This document shows positions 51,246 through 64,000 of a DNA stretch of 64,000 nucleotides, in pieces. Below the pieces are notes generated by a model, which saw only the letters and a list, made by a program, of their open reading frames with translations, did no database searches and had not been told where the DNA came from. The DNA lies in the NCBI GenBank assembly GCA_029216955.1, contig JANAVB010016199.1:13358489-13422488 (forward strand), given 5' to 3'. Numbering within the stretch: the first letter of the stretch is position 1; every line of letters starts with the position of its first letter. Both the position numbers and the translations under genes were made by a program. The stretch comes from Iris pallida. Its lineage: Eukaryota; Streptophyta; Magnoliopsida; Asparagales; Iridaceae.

Positions 51246-51851
51246 AGTTTTTTTGGTGGCCCATGCAGGTCAGAGCATATCGTATCGGTTACATAACTTT
51301 ACTGATACTAGCCTGCGAATATGAATAAATCCTTACAAATCTTAATCCACTCTGCCTTGGAAATTCCCTTAGAAATTTATCTACCATCCTTGAACCTTCG
51401 TATTTGCTTTCAATTATTCCTTCTTGCCTTTCCGTACCATTGATTCTCGTCTCTTCCTATTTCAGGGTGACGAACGATCGTACTGTCTAAAATTTATCAG
51501 AAATTCTTAAGCTATAGTATAATATTGCTTGATTATTTAATTTTTGGTTGTTTGATAGATATGGGGGGATTATAGATGCCATGTCTTAGATATCTATGGG
51601 TAATGATTCTAACAACTAGATGGAAGGTTATAAAGTTTTAGTGACATACCTTTGAGGGAGTAGTGTGACCAAAGGTGGGTAGAAGTCCTCGAGATTTCGT
51701 AGTTACAAAATGGCTAGGAGAAGGATATAAACTATTTTGAAGAATTAAAATTTAAGGAGATTAAGGTAAAATTAGACTTTCTTTTTGAATTTTAAGAAAT
51801 AGTTATGAATTAGAATTTGGAGGATGAAATTATTTTTAAGGTGGGTAGATT
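51246..51851 (+). other. Interior of element K: primer site and leader only
   Basis: The primer site TGGTGGCCCATGCAGGTC is at 51254-51271, 8 bases behind the LTR, then AGAGC and a leader with ATCGGTTACATAAC. The remainder is AT-rich without coding capacity. It ends in TTGGAGGATGAAATTATTTT and AAGGTGGGTAGAT, the counterpart of the polypurine region. Confidence 0.85.
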
Positions 51852-54560
<2,709 letters not shown>

Positions 54561-57278
54561 TGTAACGCCCCAGTCCCAAAATGCATAGGACCAAGTACGT
54601 GAACATGCCAGCTGCACATATACGAAGAATACTCCAATATATAGAATCCTCGCATATGCACATAAGCTGTAAATAAATAATCACATTCCAGAATAACATA
54701 TCTAATCTCATCACAGCTCAACACAGAAGATAATGAAGTCCAAATAAATAAATAAGAGTATCAAAAGATAGCCGGGTGAACATACTCACTCCAAACAGCT
54801 ATAAAAATTAGTCTCACAAGATCGGAGTCCGACCTCCGCAAAATAGAAAGAAAAAGAGGTGTAAAATAATGTCTACAACTGTCTCAGATAAGAAATAGAC
54901 TAGAAATCATAAGGCACTGCCTCGTCATCAATGTAAGATAGCTCCAAAGCCGCTCCGTACTCCTGTGGAAAATCGTCTAAACCTGGAGAGATAACCAGGT
55001 CCTCAGGGGACATAGCAAGATACAAAAAAATACCATGCCATATAAACTGTGATAATATAATAAGAGAAAAAGGTACGCATGCAATCGGGTTCCTGACCAT
55101 TCTACTGTGAACATGCAGTTGAGATACATTCCTTCGACGCATGAGCCCTGGCTGAATATAGGATCCGGTATAGTCCCCTTTTGGGCACCAGTGACCAAGA
55201 GCATGTCGTTGAAAAACGACAGTGGCCAACCTGAGAGGCTTATACCCGTATCTCCAGCGGAGCTTTCGGGTTACAAGGGAAGTACAATCGAAGCCCATAC
55301 GTCAGGTAATGTTCTTCCCACCCAATGCCTAGTATCATCATCTCCATGACTGACATGTACCTCTAATAACTGCCAAGTCTTCTAACATGCAATTCTATTG
55401 GCAGTTACCCCTATCCGTCGCACGCTCCATACGTATCGGTGGCCAGCCGACTACGCGGAAACGTATCCTACATGTGACTCACATCACGTGATACAACAAG
55501 TGTCAAGGCCGTATGAGATATACCAATACCTCAACATCAATGGGTGGTCAATAAGCTAAGTCAATGTAAGAGAATAAATAAAGCAAGGTAACGACCGATA
55601 GAGTCGCTTGCACCCAAGTGTGACTTGGACGCACAGTTTAAATAGCACGAAATAAAATGCTGAAAATAACAACTGAAAATAAGAATATAATAATCACAGA
55701 GTAAGGTGGCAAGGTATCTTGCCTGGTGGTGCAAAGTGGCAAGTCCAAGAGTAGCAAGTGTCAGCACCAAAACTCACAAATCTCAGATGACTCCAAACGC
55801 TGAAACAAACATCAAAAATGATCTCGGTGAAGAAGATATACCTAGGAAATGCCTGTCCAAAAGTCAAATTTTGGAACAGGGGCAAAATTATAATTTTGGG
55901 TCAAAACGATGTCCGCCGTTGGACCCGCTTTGCACCGAAACGCGTGCCAAAGTCTATAGTCTCTAAAGTCATCAAACTACATGTCTACAATTTTAGTTTG
56001 AGGAGAGGAACTCAATGGTATGTCCAGTTTTGGATTCCGAGGAGCCGTGTACAAAATCGCCCGTTTGAGTGGGTCGCGGGCCCGCCAAAATTGGATTCCG
56101 ATTCGACCTTCTCAAAATCGAACCAAACTTGGCATGCAGGACTAGAATTTCGATCCGGACCTGTTGGCTCAAGTTTCGTCTCGATCCGACGACTGTACAC
56201 GAAGTTATGGACAAATTTACAAAACGCCGATACGGGGTATCTCGACGGATACGCGTTGATTTCGTCGCGCACACGCAACAAAATCGAGTCCCGTCAGTTC
56301 CCACACGTCGGTAACATCCATACGCGCCTTTCAATGCGTATAGTGCACGACCATATCGCACGGTTTGTCGGGGCGTACGTCGTATCGGAGAAAATTCTAA
56401 AATTTTATATAAATTAACACAGGTTTTTCTCCAACTTCAACACTGATTTAATACTCGCACAGAAAACAAAATTCAGATCTACAAAATACGTTTTAATCGT
56501 GGTTATGTCGTCTTCACACTTGTTTCGTTAGTTTTGTAAAACTGTCGAGGGATCGCCAAGAATTTGGCTTCCAAATATGGGTTTGGGACTGCCCTGAAAC
56601 TGTTCTGTTTCGACAGTTTTTTGGAAAGTTTGGGTTCGAATACCGAGCGATATATGGGGTTTCGCTCGATTCTACCAAAAAGGGTTTTGAGAGGGTTATG
56701 TCTACTATGCATAGCATTCGATAGATCGAACTTTCGTCGAACAGATTGAAAGAAATCGGAATTGGAAGATGGGTACCTGAGTTTTTCGAAATCAGAGTAT
56801 TCTCTGATTTCTGTCGACTTCCGAGCGGTTAGACGGCGAACCGGACGTCGGAGACGGCGGACAGGAGATCAACGGTGAGCGTGGGGTGTGGGGGAAGGTT
56901 GGCGGCCTTGGGGTCGAGAGGTTTTGATTATGAGAGGGGTTAGGGTTTTATTTAGATGAGCGGATGCAGTATATATACTGCCGCCACTCTTCTTCCGAAT
57001 AGGAATAGGCCAAGGCTCGGGTTCCTACTCTTAGCAGCATTTACTGCTATGCCAATACCGGGTGTGGGGTCGGTTAATTCCCAATAGCAGCTGAGCTGCT
57101 TCGGTGCTAAAGGAGTGGGGCCGAGTGCCATGCATTAGCAGCTGAGCTGCTATGTTAGGCGGGGTATCAAGGAATGGTGGGGTCGGGTCCCACTGCAGCT
57201 GCTGCTGCGGTTGGTGGGGCTCGGCCACCACTGAAGAATATATTTTTTTTAACAAACTAACAATAAATATAAATATAG

Positions 57279-57348
<70 letters not shown>

Positions 57349-57576
57349 CTATATACATCTAAATAAAAATCTAAAAATCCTATAAATTATTAATACGTAA
57401 CAAAATAGTTTTTAATAATTGAAAACTATATTAATAACAATTAAAAATATCTAGCACAATCATACATTTACTATATATCTATAGTTACGAATATACCAAT
57501 TACCACATTAATTCCTAATGATATCGAAAAATAATTTTTAAAACACTAAAATATTTAGAAAATATTGGAGGTTTAC
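54561..57576 (-). mobile_element. Element L: solo LTR, minus strand (3,016 bp)
   Basis: Plus-strand ends TGTAACGCCCCAGTCCC and GGAGGTTTACA; reversed, it ends GGGGCGTTACA like A, C and G. It lies in K's 3' LTR with AGCTA (54556-54560) and AGCTG (57577-57581), a duplication with one mismatch. On its own strand: a GCAGTATATATACTGC palindrome with TATA (56981-56966), AAACCCTAACCC just behind, the module shared with K (about 56400-55830), the CCAGGCAAGATACC box (about 55725-55712) and the TCTGAGGACCTGG-like box near 55005. A (TA)n tract is at 57284-57346. No gene is seen. Confidence 0.88.
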
Positions 57577-58217
57577 AAGCTGGGTGGGGAAATATCTTAG
57601 TAGACATGTGAACTACCCAGAAATATCTCCAAAATGTCTATTTTTGACTGATAGCAGCTACACACGACACGTGCAAGGTGCCGGATTTACCCCCTAGCCG
57701 TTCACATATCGAAACCGATATTTCAACACACGTAGATAGTTCATGTTTTCTTGCTAGCAGATCATTTATGAGTACTTGTTCTCGTGTCCGTGTTCATAGT
57801 ACTTGTCAGTTTCTGTCTCGTTTCTGGTTATTTTTTATGCATGATAACTGTTAGATATGCATGTTTTATGTATCTTGCTAGTCCTCTGAGGACCTGATGA
57901 TCTCTTCAGGTAGCTGGTTGCACGGAGTTAGTTAGCTGAGCATCTGGTAGTCGATTACATCTGCATGATTCAGGTATTTTGCTAGTGATATTGCTTTATT
58001 ATCTTCTCGTGCTCTTATGATATATCCTGCTTGTTAGCCTAGTTTCATAGACTCATGTTATTCTTGGAGTCTAATCGGACAATATTCTATTGGGCTGCAG
58101 ACCACGACCCATAGTATTCATTCATGTTTTATATTCTTATTGTGGATTGAGATATAGTTATGCCTTGCCTTGATTGGGCATGATGTCTTAGTCCAGACAG
58201 CGTTTACGTATTCGAGA
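57577..58217 (+). repeat. 3' LTR of element K, last part (truncated)
   Basis: Continues GGGGAAATATCTTAGTAG as in the 5' LTR at 50538 and ends at the CGTTTACGTATTCGAGA motif, about 90 bases before the expected LTR end. The next bases repeat CTTAGTCCAGACAGC. Confidence 0.85.
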
Positions 58218-59165
58218 CAGCCTTAGTCCAGACAGCATGAAATAGATACACAAGACATGAAGTAAATGAGCAAATCCGATGAGTATACTTGCCTTGCTCA
58301 GGGTGATCGAGGGTAGGCAGTAAGCCTGGAAGTTCTCCTGTTTAGTGATTATAAGTTGGTTAAAATTCTAAACAATTATCAAGTTAGCTATCTCCATCAT
58401 CCAGTCAAGCCTAACTATAGAGTAGTTATGAAAAGAATTGTTATACTCTAAACCCACTAAGAATAGTAAGTAAGGTTATATTTACACACATGCACTAGGT
58501 AAATCTATCTATTAAATAGAATTACAACTACTATTTATTAAGCACATGGATTAGGAAATGTTGGTACTAGGTCTTGGTTCAGTCTAATTAAGTCTCAACT
58601 TAATGATTTAACTCTTTGAAGTATAATAGAGAGATCAAATGAAATTACAAAAGCTCACTCCTACAGTCCTCTCTCAAAGGAAACCTACTGATTCTACTAC
58701 TCTAAGCTATGAATTAGAACACTCCTCTGATACTGAAATAACTTAAGGATACCTGTATATATTAACTAAAATGATAGCAGAGTCCAAAAGAAAATAAACT
58801 TCAAGTTTCTACAGAGCTTAACAGTCGCTAGTAGAGCACAAGCAAACCCATAGGCTTCCTCCACCAACAAATCAAGAACTAAAACACATTGTTCTCACAA
58901 ATTGGTTCCATTCTTCCACCAGCAAGGATGTAGACTAAATAAAATGGATCCTTCTAACGCAAATCAACCTCCCCATAATATCTACACCATACAGATCTTA
59001 TAACATAAATGCAGCCTTTATGCATTAAATCAACACACTCAACAACTCAGGATCCTCAAAAAATATACATAACTTAGCAAAAGATTAACTTTAAATTTAT
59101 ACAACTCTATTGCAAAAATATCTACAAGTATCAATAGAAATTTAGTAAATAAACCCAGCCAAGTG
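58218..59165 (-). repeat. Probable inner part of H 3' LTR
   Basis: Follows K and leads to the H integrase. It has the AGGCAAGTATAC box (about 58293-58282, minus) found in all LTRs here, which supports LTR identity. The rest is AT-rich without genes. The exact boundary with the interior of H could not be fixed; TGTTGACAC on the minus strand near 59175 is one candidate LTR start. Confidence 0.55.
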
Positions 59166-62100
59166 TCAACACACATTCTTGCAATAATAGCCGGATCCTC
59201 CCCCTACCGAACTGGTCCAGTCTCCCTTCCCCATACCCGGACACGAACAGGGAGGACACATACCCAGGTCCGGACACAACTCAAGAGACACGAACTCACG
59301 AACATCACGAACACCACGAACCCACAACAAACTCCCTGGCGAGTGATGCTTCCATGCCACGCGGACCAATGGAATAGATTGATTCCGTAACACCTTCACT
59401 CGACGATCGAGGATACCTACTGGTTGCTCTTCGTACGACAAGCTCGGTCCAACTGTGATCTCGGAGTGATCAAGCACATGATTGCTGTCCGCCACGTACC
59501 TCCTCAGCTGAGATACATGGAATACGTTATGTACTTCCTCTAGTGACGGTGGCAATGCCAATCTGTAGGCAACCTCTCCAATACGTTCCAAGACATCGAA
59601 AGGGCCGATGTACCTCGGACTCAACTTGCCACATCCTCCGAATCGAATCATGCCTCTAGTGGGGGATATCTTCAAGAACACATGGTCACCCTCTTTGAAC
59701 TCCAAGGGTCGACGACGATTATCTGCCCACTGCTTCTGACGATCCTGCGCTGCTCGCAGTTGGTCCTGAATCTTCTTCACTGTTTCTACTGTGCTCAAGA
59801 CCAACTCGGGATCCAATAGCTGTCGCTCTCCTATGTCGCTCCAACAAACAGGATACCGACACTTCCTACCATACAGTGCTTCAAACGGAGCCATCTGAAT
59901 GCTCGCTTGATAGCTATTATTGTAGGAAAACTCAACAAGATGAAGATGGTCCTCCCACGAACCGCCAAAATCAAGCATACACGCTCTCAACATATCCTCT
60001 AGCGTCTGAATGGTACGCTCCGACTGGCCGTCTGTCTGCGGATGATACGATGTGCTAAACTTCAATCGAGTGCCCAAACTCTTTTGCATGCTCCTCCAAA
60101 AGTACGAGGTGAATCTCGAGTCACGGTCCGACACAATACTAATAGGCACACCGTGCAATCTCACAATCTGCTCCATATACATCTCCGCCAATACCTCTGT
60201 CGACTGGCCCACTCTAAAAGGTAAGAAATGGGCCGACTTCGTAAGTCTATCAACAATCACCCACACTGTATCACGTCCTCTAGGACTCCGAGGAAAACCC
60301 GTGACGAAATCTATAGTAATGTGCTCCCACTTCCACTCGGGAATGGGTAGCGGCTGCAATAATCCGGCCGTCCTCTGGTGCTCCGCCTTCACTTGTTGAC
60401 ATACCAAGAACTTGGCAACGAAACGAGCTATCTCTCGCTTCATTCCATGCCACCAATAATACTGTCGTAAGTCACGATACATCTTGGTCCCTCCGGGGTG
60501 AATAGAGTAAGTCGAACTGTGAGCCTCTGCCATCAGCTCCTGCCGTAGCTCTCTATTGGGAACATAAATGCGATCACCACATCACAATGTCCCATCGGTG
60601 TGGATCCTCAAACCTGTCTACTCTCTTGCTTCAGTCCTCTCTTTCAACCGTCGAAATCTAGCATCATTAGGCAATGCTGCCTTGATGCGCTCTACCAATG
60701 ATGATTACACTTGAAGGTTGGCTAATACGCCGTCTGCTCCCGATAATACTACCTCAATACCAAGCTGTTCCAAGTCTCTAATCAATTCCTTCTGTGTAGT
60801 CAAAAAGTGTGCCATGGGCTTACGGCTTAATGCGTCTGCCACGACATTAGCCTTGCCCGGATGATAATGAAGCTCAATCTCATAATCCTTCATCAACTTC
60901 AACCAACGTCACTGTCACATATTCAACTCCTTTTGTGTGAACACGTACTTGAGGCTCTTATGATCAGTGTAGATATCAACCTTCTCGCCATACAAGTAGT
61001 GTCTCCATAGCTTCAAAGCAAAGATAACCGCTGCGAGCTCTAGATCGTGGGTCGAATAATTCTTCTCGTGCACTCTCAACTGTCGCGATACATAAGCTAC
61101 TACACGACCGTGTTGCATCAATACACATCCTAATCCCTTCCCGGATGCGTCGCTGTAGATCACAAATCCTCCTGGGCCCGATGGTAGTGTCAAGATCGGT
61201 GCTGTAGTCAATCGCTTTTTCAACTCGTTAAAAGCGGCTTGACACTCGTCTGTCCATACAAACTCCTGATCCTTGCAAGTCAATCGAGTCATAGGCCCCG
61301 CTATTCGAGAGAAATCTTCTACGAACCGTCGGTAGTAACCCACAAGTCCGAGGAAACTTCTTACTTCAAAAGCTGTTGTGGGAGCGGGCCATGATTTGAC
61401 TGCTGTGATCTTCTCTGGGTCTACTGATATACCATCGCCCGTAACAATATGACCAAGGAATGATACCTCCTTGAGAAAGAAATCACACTTGCTAAGCTTC
61501 GCAAAGAGTCTCTCGTTCCTCAATGTTCCCAAAACTATTCGTAAATGCTGCTCATGCTCCTCTTGATTCTTGGAGTAAATTAAGATATCGTCTATAAAGA
61601 CTACTGCAAATTTGTCCAAGTATTGGTGAAAGATCTTGTTCATTAAATTCATGAAAACTGCAGGAGCATTGGTCAAACCGAAAGGCATGACCAAGAACTC
61701 GTAGTGTCCATACCTCGAACGAAAGGCCGTCTTTGCAATGTCTTCCTTCCGAACCTTCAATTGGTGATAGCCCGATCGTAAGTCAATCTTGGAGAATACT
61801 TTTGCTCCACTCAGTTGATCGAATAAATCGTCTATACGTGGCAAGGGATACTTGTTCTTCACCGTCACTGCATTCAATGCTCTATAGTCGATGCACATGC
61901 GCACTGTCCTGTCCTTCTTAGGCACAAAAAGAATGGATGCTCCCCATGGTGACGCACTGGCACGAATAAATCCCTTCTCTAATAAGTCATCAATCTGCGT
62001 CGTCATCTCTACCAACTCCTTGGGTGCCAGACGATATACTCGAGATAAAATAGGCTCAGCTCCGGGAATAAGCTCCATAGAAAACTCAATATCTCGGTCA

Positions 62101-62462
62101 GGTGGTAGTCCTGGCAACTCCTCGGGGAATACATCCTCGAACTCGGTGATAATAGGGTGCTGAGGGGTGTCATGTATCATCATATGAGTTCCCGATGTGG
62201 GTGCCTCACAACTATCTCCGTCTTCTTTGGTGAACTCAAACTCTGCCGCATTCGGTGGTCTAAAGATAATACTGCTCCTATGGCAGTCTATGAGAGCAAA
62301 ATGCTGGCTCAACCAGTCCATTCCAAGAACCACATCAAATGTCGGCATAGGAAATACAAGAAGTCGTGCCACCATCTCTCTACCATTTATCACTACAGGA
62401 CAAAGTCTACAAACACCACTAACAGGTACAACTCCTCCTCCAGTGAGGATTTTAACATTCTT
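59166..62462 (-). pseudogene. pol: Broken pol of element H (RT, RNase H, integrase)
   Basis: From right to left: the C-terminal half of protease ([10 protein letters not shown]), RT with [11 protein letters not shown] and FIDD (61598-61587), RNase H with [11 protein letters not shown] and TDHKSLKYV, open over 492 codons (62393-60915). Two TGA codons at 60917-60909 sit where Arg is expected (CGA to TGA), and further stops lie near 60705, 60640 and 60580. Integrase is open from 60533: HPGGTKMY, a zinc site with Phe for its first Cys (AKFLVC), catalytic Asp 60311-60309, Asp 60128-60126 and Glu 60020-60018 (35 residues apart), and [13 protein letters not shown]. The chromodomain breaks off after VAWKHHSPG and a different 60-residue tail follows, with repeated GTTCGTG in the DNA. 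Confidence 0.92.
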
Positions 62463-63946
62463 AACTAAGGGTGTGATGGAATGCTGTGTCTAGTGGCAAA
62501 ACTAGTGGCTATAAATGAATGTGTGGCTCCAATATCAAATAATATAATAGGAGGAAAAGATGCTACTAAAACCATACCTGCTATGACCTCTGTCTCTGTC
62601 TCTACATTCTCAACAGCTAGAGAGAATGCCTTTCCTTGGTTCTGTCCTGGGCCTTGAGCTCTGGCCTTGTTGTACTGTGCTGTCTGTGGGGGTAATGGTG
62701 GACGAGGTGCTGGGGCTGTGGGCCTCTGGGACTGATGTGCCTGAACTAGAGCCTGCTGCTCAGGACAATCTCTGGCCAAGTGCTGTCCTGATCCACATCT
62801 CATACATAAGCCCAAACGAAGTCGACAATCATCTCTAATATGCCCCTGCTTCCCGCAAAAGTTACAGGTGGGCTTCTGATAAGGTGTGTGCCTCTGCTGG
62901 TAATATCCTGTAGTCCTCCTGATAGGTCCACTCTGAGTAGCTCGGGCTGGTGTAGCTGCTGGGGTATGGCGCCTCGATGTCTGCTGCTGTTCTTTGCAAA
63001 GAATCTCCTGAGCACGAGCTTCTTCCAAGACAGCCGAATGGGAGACTCGAGACTGAGTAGTCGTATAGGACTTGAACTCTGGTGCAAGCCCCTAGTGAAA
63101 TCTCCTCGCCTTCTCTAACTCTGTCGGAATCAATCCCGCACCAAATCGACTCAGACGATTGAACTCTGAGTCATACTCATCAATTGTCATATTCCCTTGC
63201 TTCAGATGGAGGAGCTGATCGTAGAGACCATCTCGAACATGAATAGGGAAGAATCTCTCATAAAATACATCATAGAACTGCTTTCAAGTGATCCCAGTGC
63301 CTAATCGTCTCTCTTCTGCCTTCCACCAGTGGTGAGCATTGTCTTCTAACAGTAAGTCCACTGCTGTCATCCAATCTCGAGCTGGCAACTGGGATGCCTT
63401 CAGTAGCTTCTCGGTACTAATAAGCCACTGTGATACCTCTAATGGCTTCTCCGTCCCTCTAAAGGCCTTGGGGTTCATATCTGTGAAATTCATGATAGAG
63501 CCTTCATAGGGATGCAGAGCCGGTGCTGGTGCTGGTACTGGAGGTGGTGGTGGAGGTCTAGCCATGGATGCCATCATCGTCTGTCTCATCAGCTCAGTCT
63601 ACTGCCACTGAGCCTACATCATGGCGTACATAAACTGAGTAGTAGGGCTCCCATCTGTCGGGGGTGGAGGCATCTGGGGCCCCGACTGTGGGGGAAACTG
63701 CTGAGGGAATGGTGGTGGAGGAGGCAGTGGTATATTCCCTCCCAGTGGCATGGTAGTAGTCTGTCCAGCCTGGCTGCCTGGGGGTGCTGCGATATCCGGG
63801 TACTCCGTCGTCGGTGTCGTAGTAGGCTGCGACAGTCCTGGCTGGTAGGGTGTCGCTGGAGTCATGGGAGGATTCTGTCCCTCCGAAGTAGTCTCTTCAC
63901 CAGATGTGAGTGCCAAAGCAGAAGTGCATCCGCTTCGTAGATTCAT
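62463..63946 (-). pseudogene. gag: Broken gag and protease start of element H
   Basis: ATG at 63946-63944 (MNLRSGCTSA) lies just behind CCAACAGT, a possible 3' splice site. The N-terminus is rich in Pro and Thr; two TAG codons near 63600-63613 fall in a Gln-rich stretch. The capsid core has NAHHWWKAEERR and a TGA near 63284 where Trp is expected; another TAG is near 63092. Both zinc knuckles are intact: CNFCGKQGHIRDDC (from 62866) and CMRCGSGQHLARDC (from 62806). The protease triad reads DIG (62536-62528) in place of DSG or DTG. A one-base indel near 62465-62480 separates this frame from the rest of protease. The gene is defective, though several domains are well kept. Confidence 0.9.
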
Positions 63947-63949
63947 ACT

Positions 63950-64000
63950 GTTGGCACGATGAAGATAAGTTGATATTAGGAAAGATTAGATATGGGATAA
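63950..64000 (-). other. Leader of element H, cut by the window edge
   Basis: Fifty bases upstream of gag with no primer site yet reached. In D the primer site is about 226 bases upstream of gag, so H's should lie shortly beyond 64000. Confidence 0.5.

Noticed and set aside
59163..59390. 75-codon plus-strand frame next to the H integrase end
   Set aside because: Antisense to the odd integrase tail; no known domain.

Overview
The window is plant nuclear DNA made entirely of nested LTR retrotransposons of the Ty3/gypsy (Metaviridae) chromovirus type. No host gene, tRNA, rRNA or CRISPR array is visible. The plant assignment rests on three things: gag-pol proteins of the Tekay/Del-like kind with a C-terminal chromodomain, LTRs of about 3-4 kb, and a primer-binding site that matches the 3' end of plant tRNA-Ile(AAU) as I recall it. 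The species cannot be named from the sequence. All coding regions are broken by nonsense codons and frameshifts, so this looks like silenced heterochromatin.

The layout resolves as a nest. Names A-L are mine. The outermost host is F, a minus-strand pol gene seen only as scraps (42412-42563 and 46761-47388). Three things sit inside F. (1) C is a plus-strand element with long LTRs and a 2.3-kb non-coding interior (12589-42411, its left end outside the window). (2) G is a solo LTR (42564-46760, perfect CTGCT duplication). (3) H is a minus-strand gag-pol element (47389 to beyond the right edge). C's 5' LTR was hit twice: by B, minus strand (5146-12588, its left part outside), which itself carries A, plus strand (1-5145, 3' part only); and by D, minus strand (14214-36945, TGTTG duplication), which carries E, plus strand (25253-36194, GAACG duplication). 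H's 3' LTR carries K (48143-58217), a plus-strand element with a 606-bp interior, and K's 3' LTR carries L, a minus-strand solo LTR (54561-57576).

B, D, E, F and H are gag-pol elements. Gag carries a double zinc knuckle; pol runs protease, reverse transcriptase, RNase H, integrase, chromodomain. A, C and K are non-autonomous (LARD-like): they keep LTRs, primer site and leader but have no gag or pol. G and L are LTR-LTR recombination products.

Three shared features stand out. Every element whose 5' LTR/leader junction can be seen has a primer site fitting tRNA-Ile(AAU) rather than the initiator-Met site usual in plant gypsy elements. Every LTR carries an AG|GCAAG(T/A) box that looks like a GC-type 5' splice site, and the gag genes start just behind a 3' splice-site-like sequence, suggesting a leader intron that would remove the primer site from the gag-pol mRNA. 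The LTR families also share a TCTGAGGACCTGG box near their 3' ends and a telo-box close behind the TATA box. These are sequence-based inferences and have not been tested.
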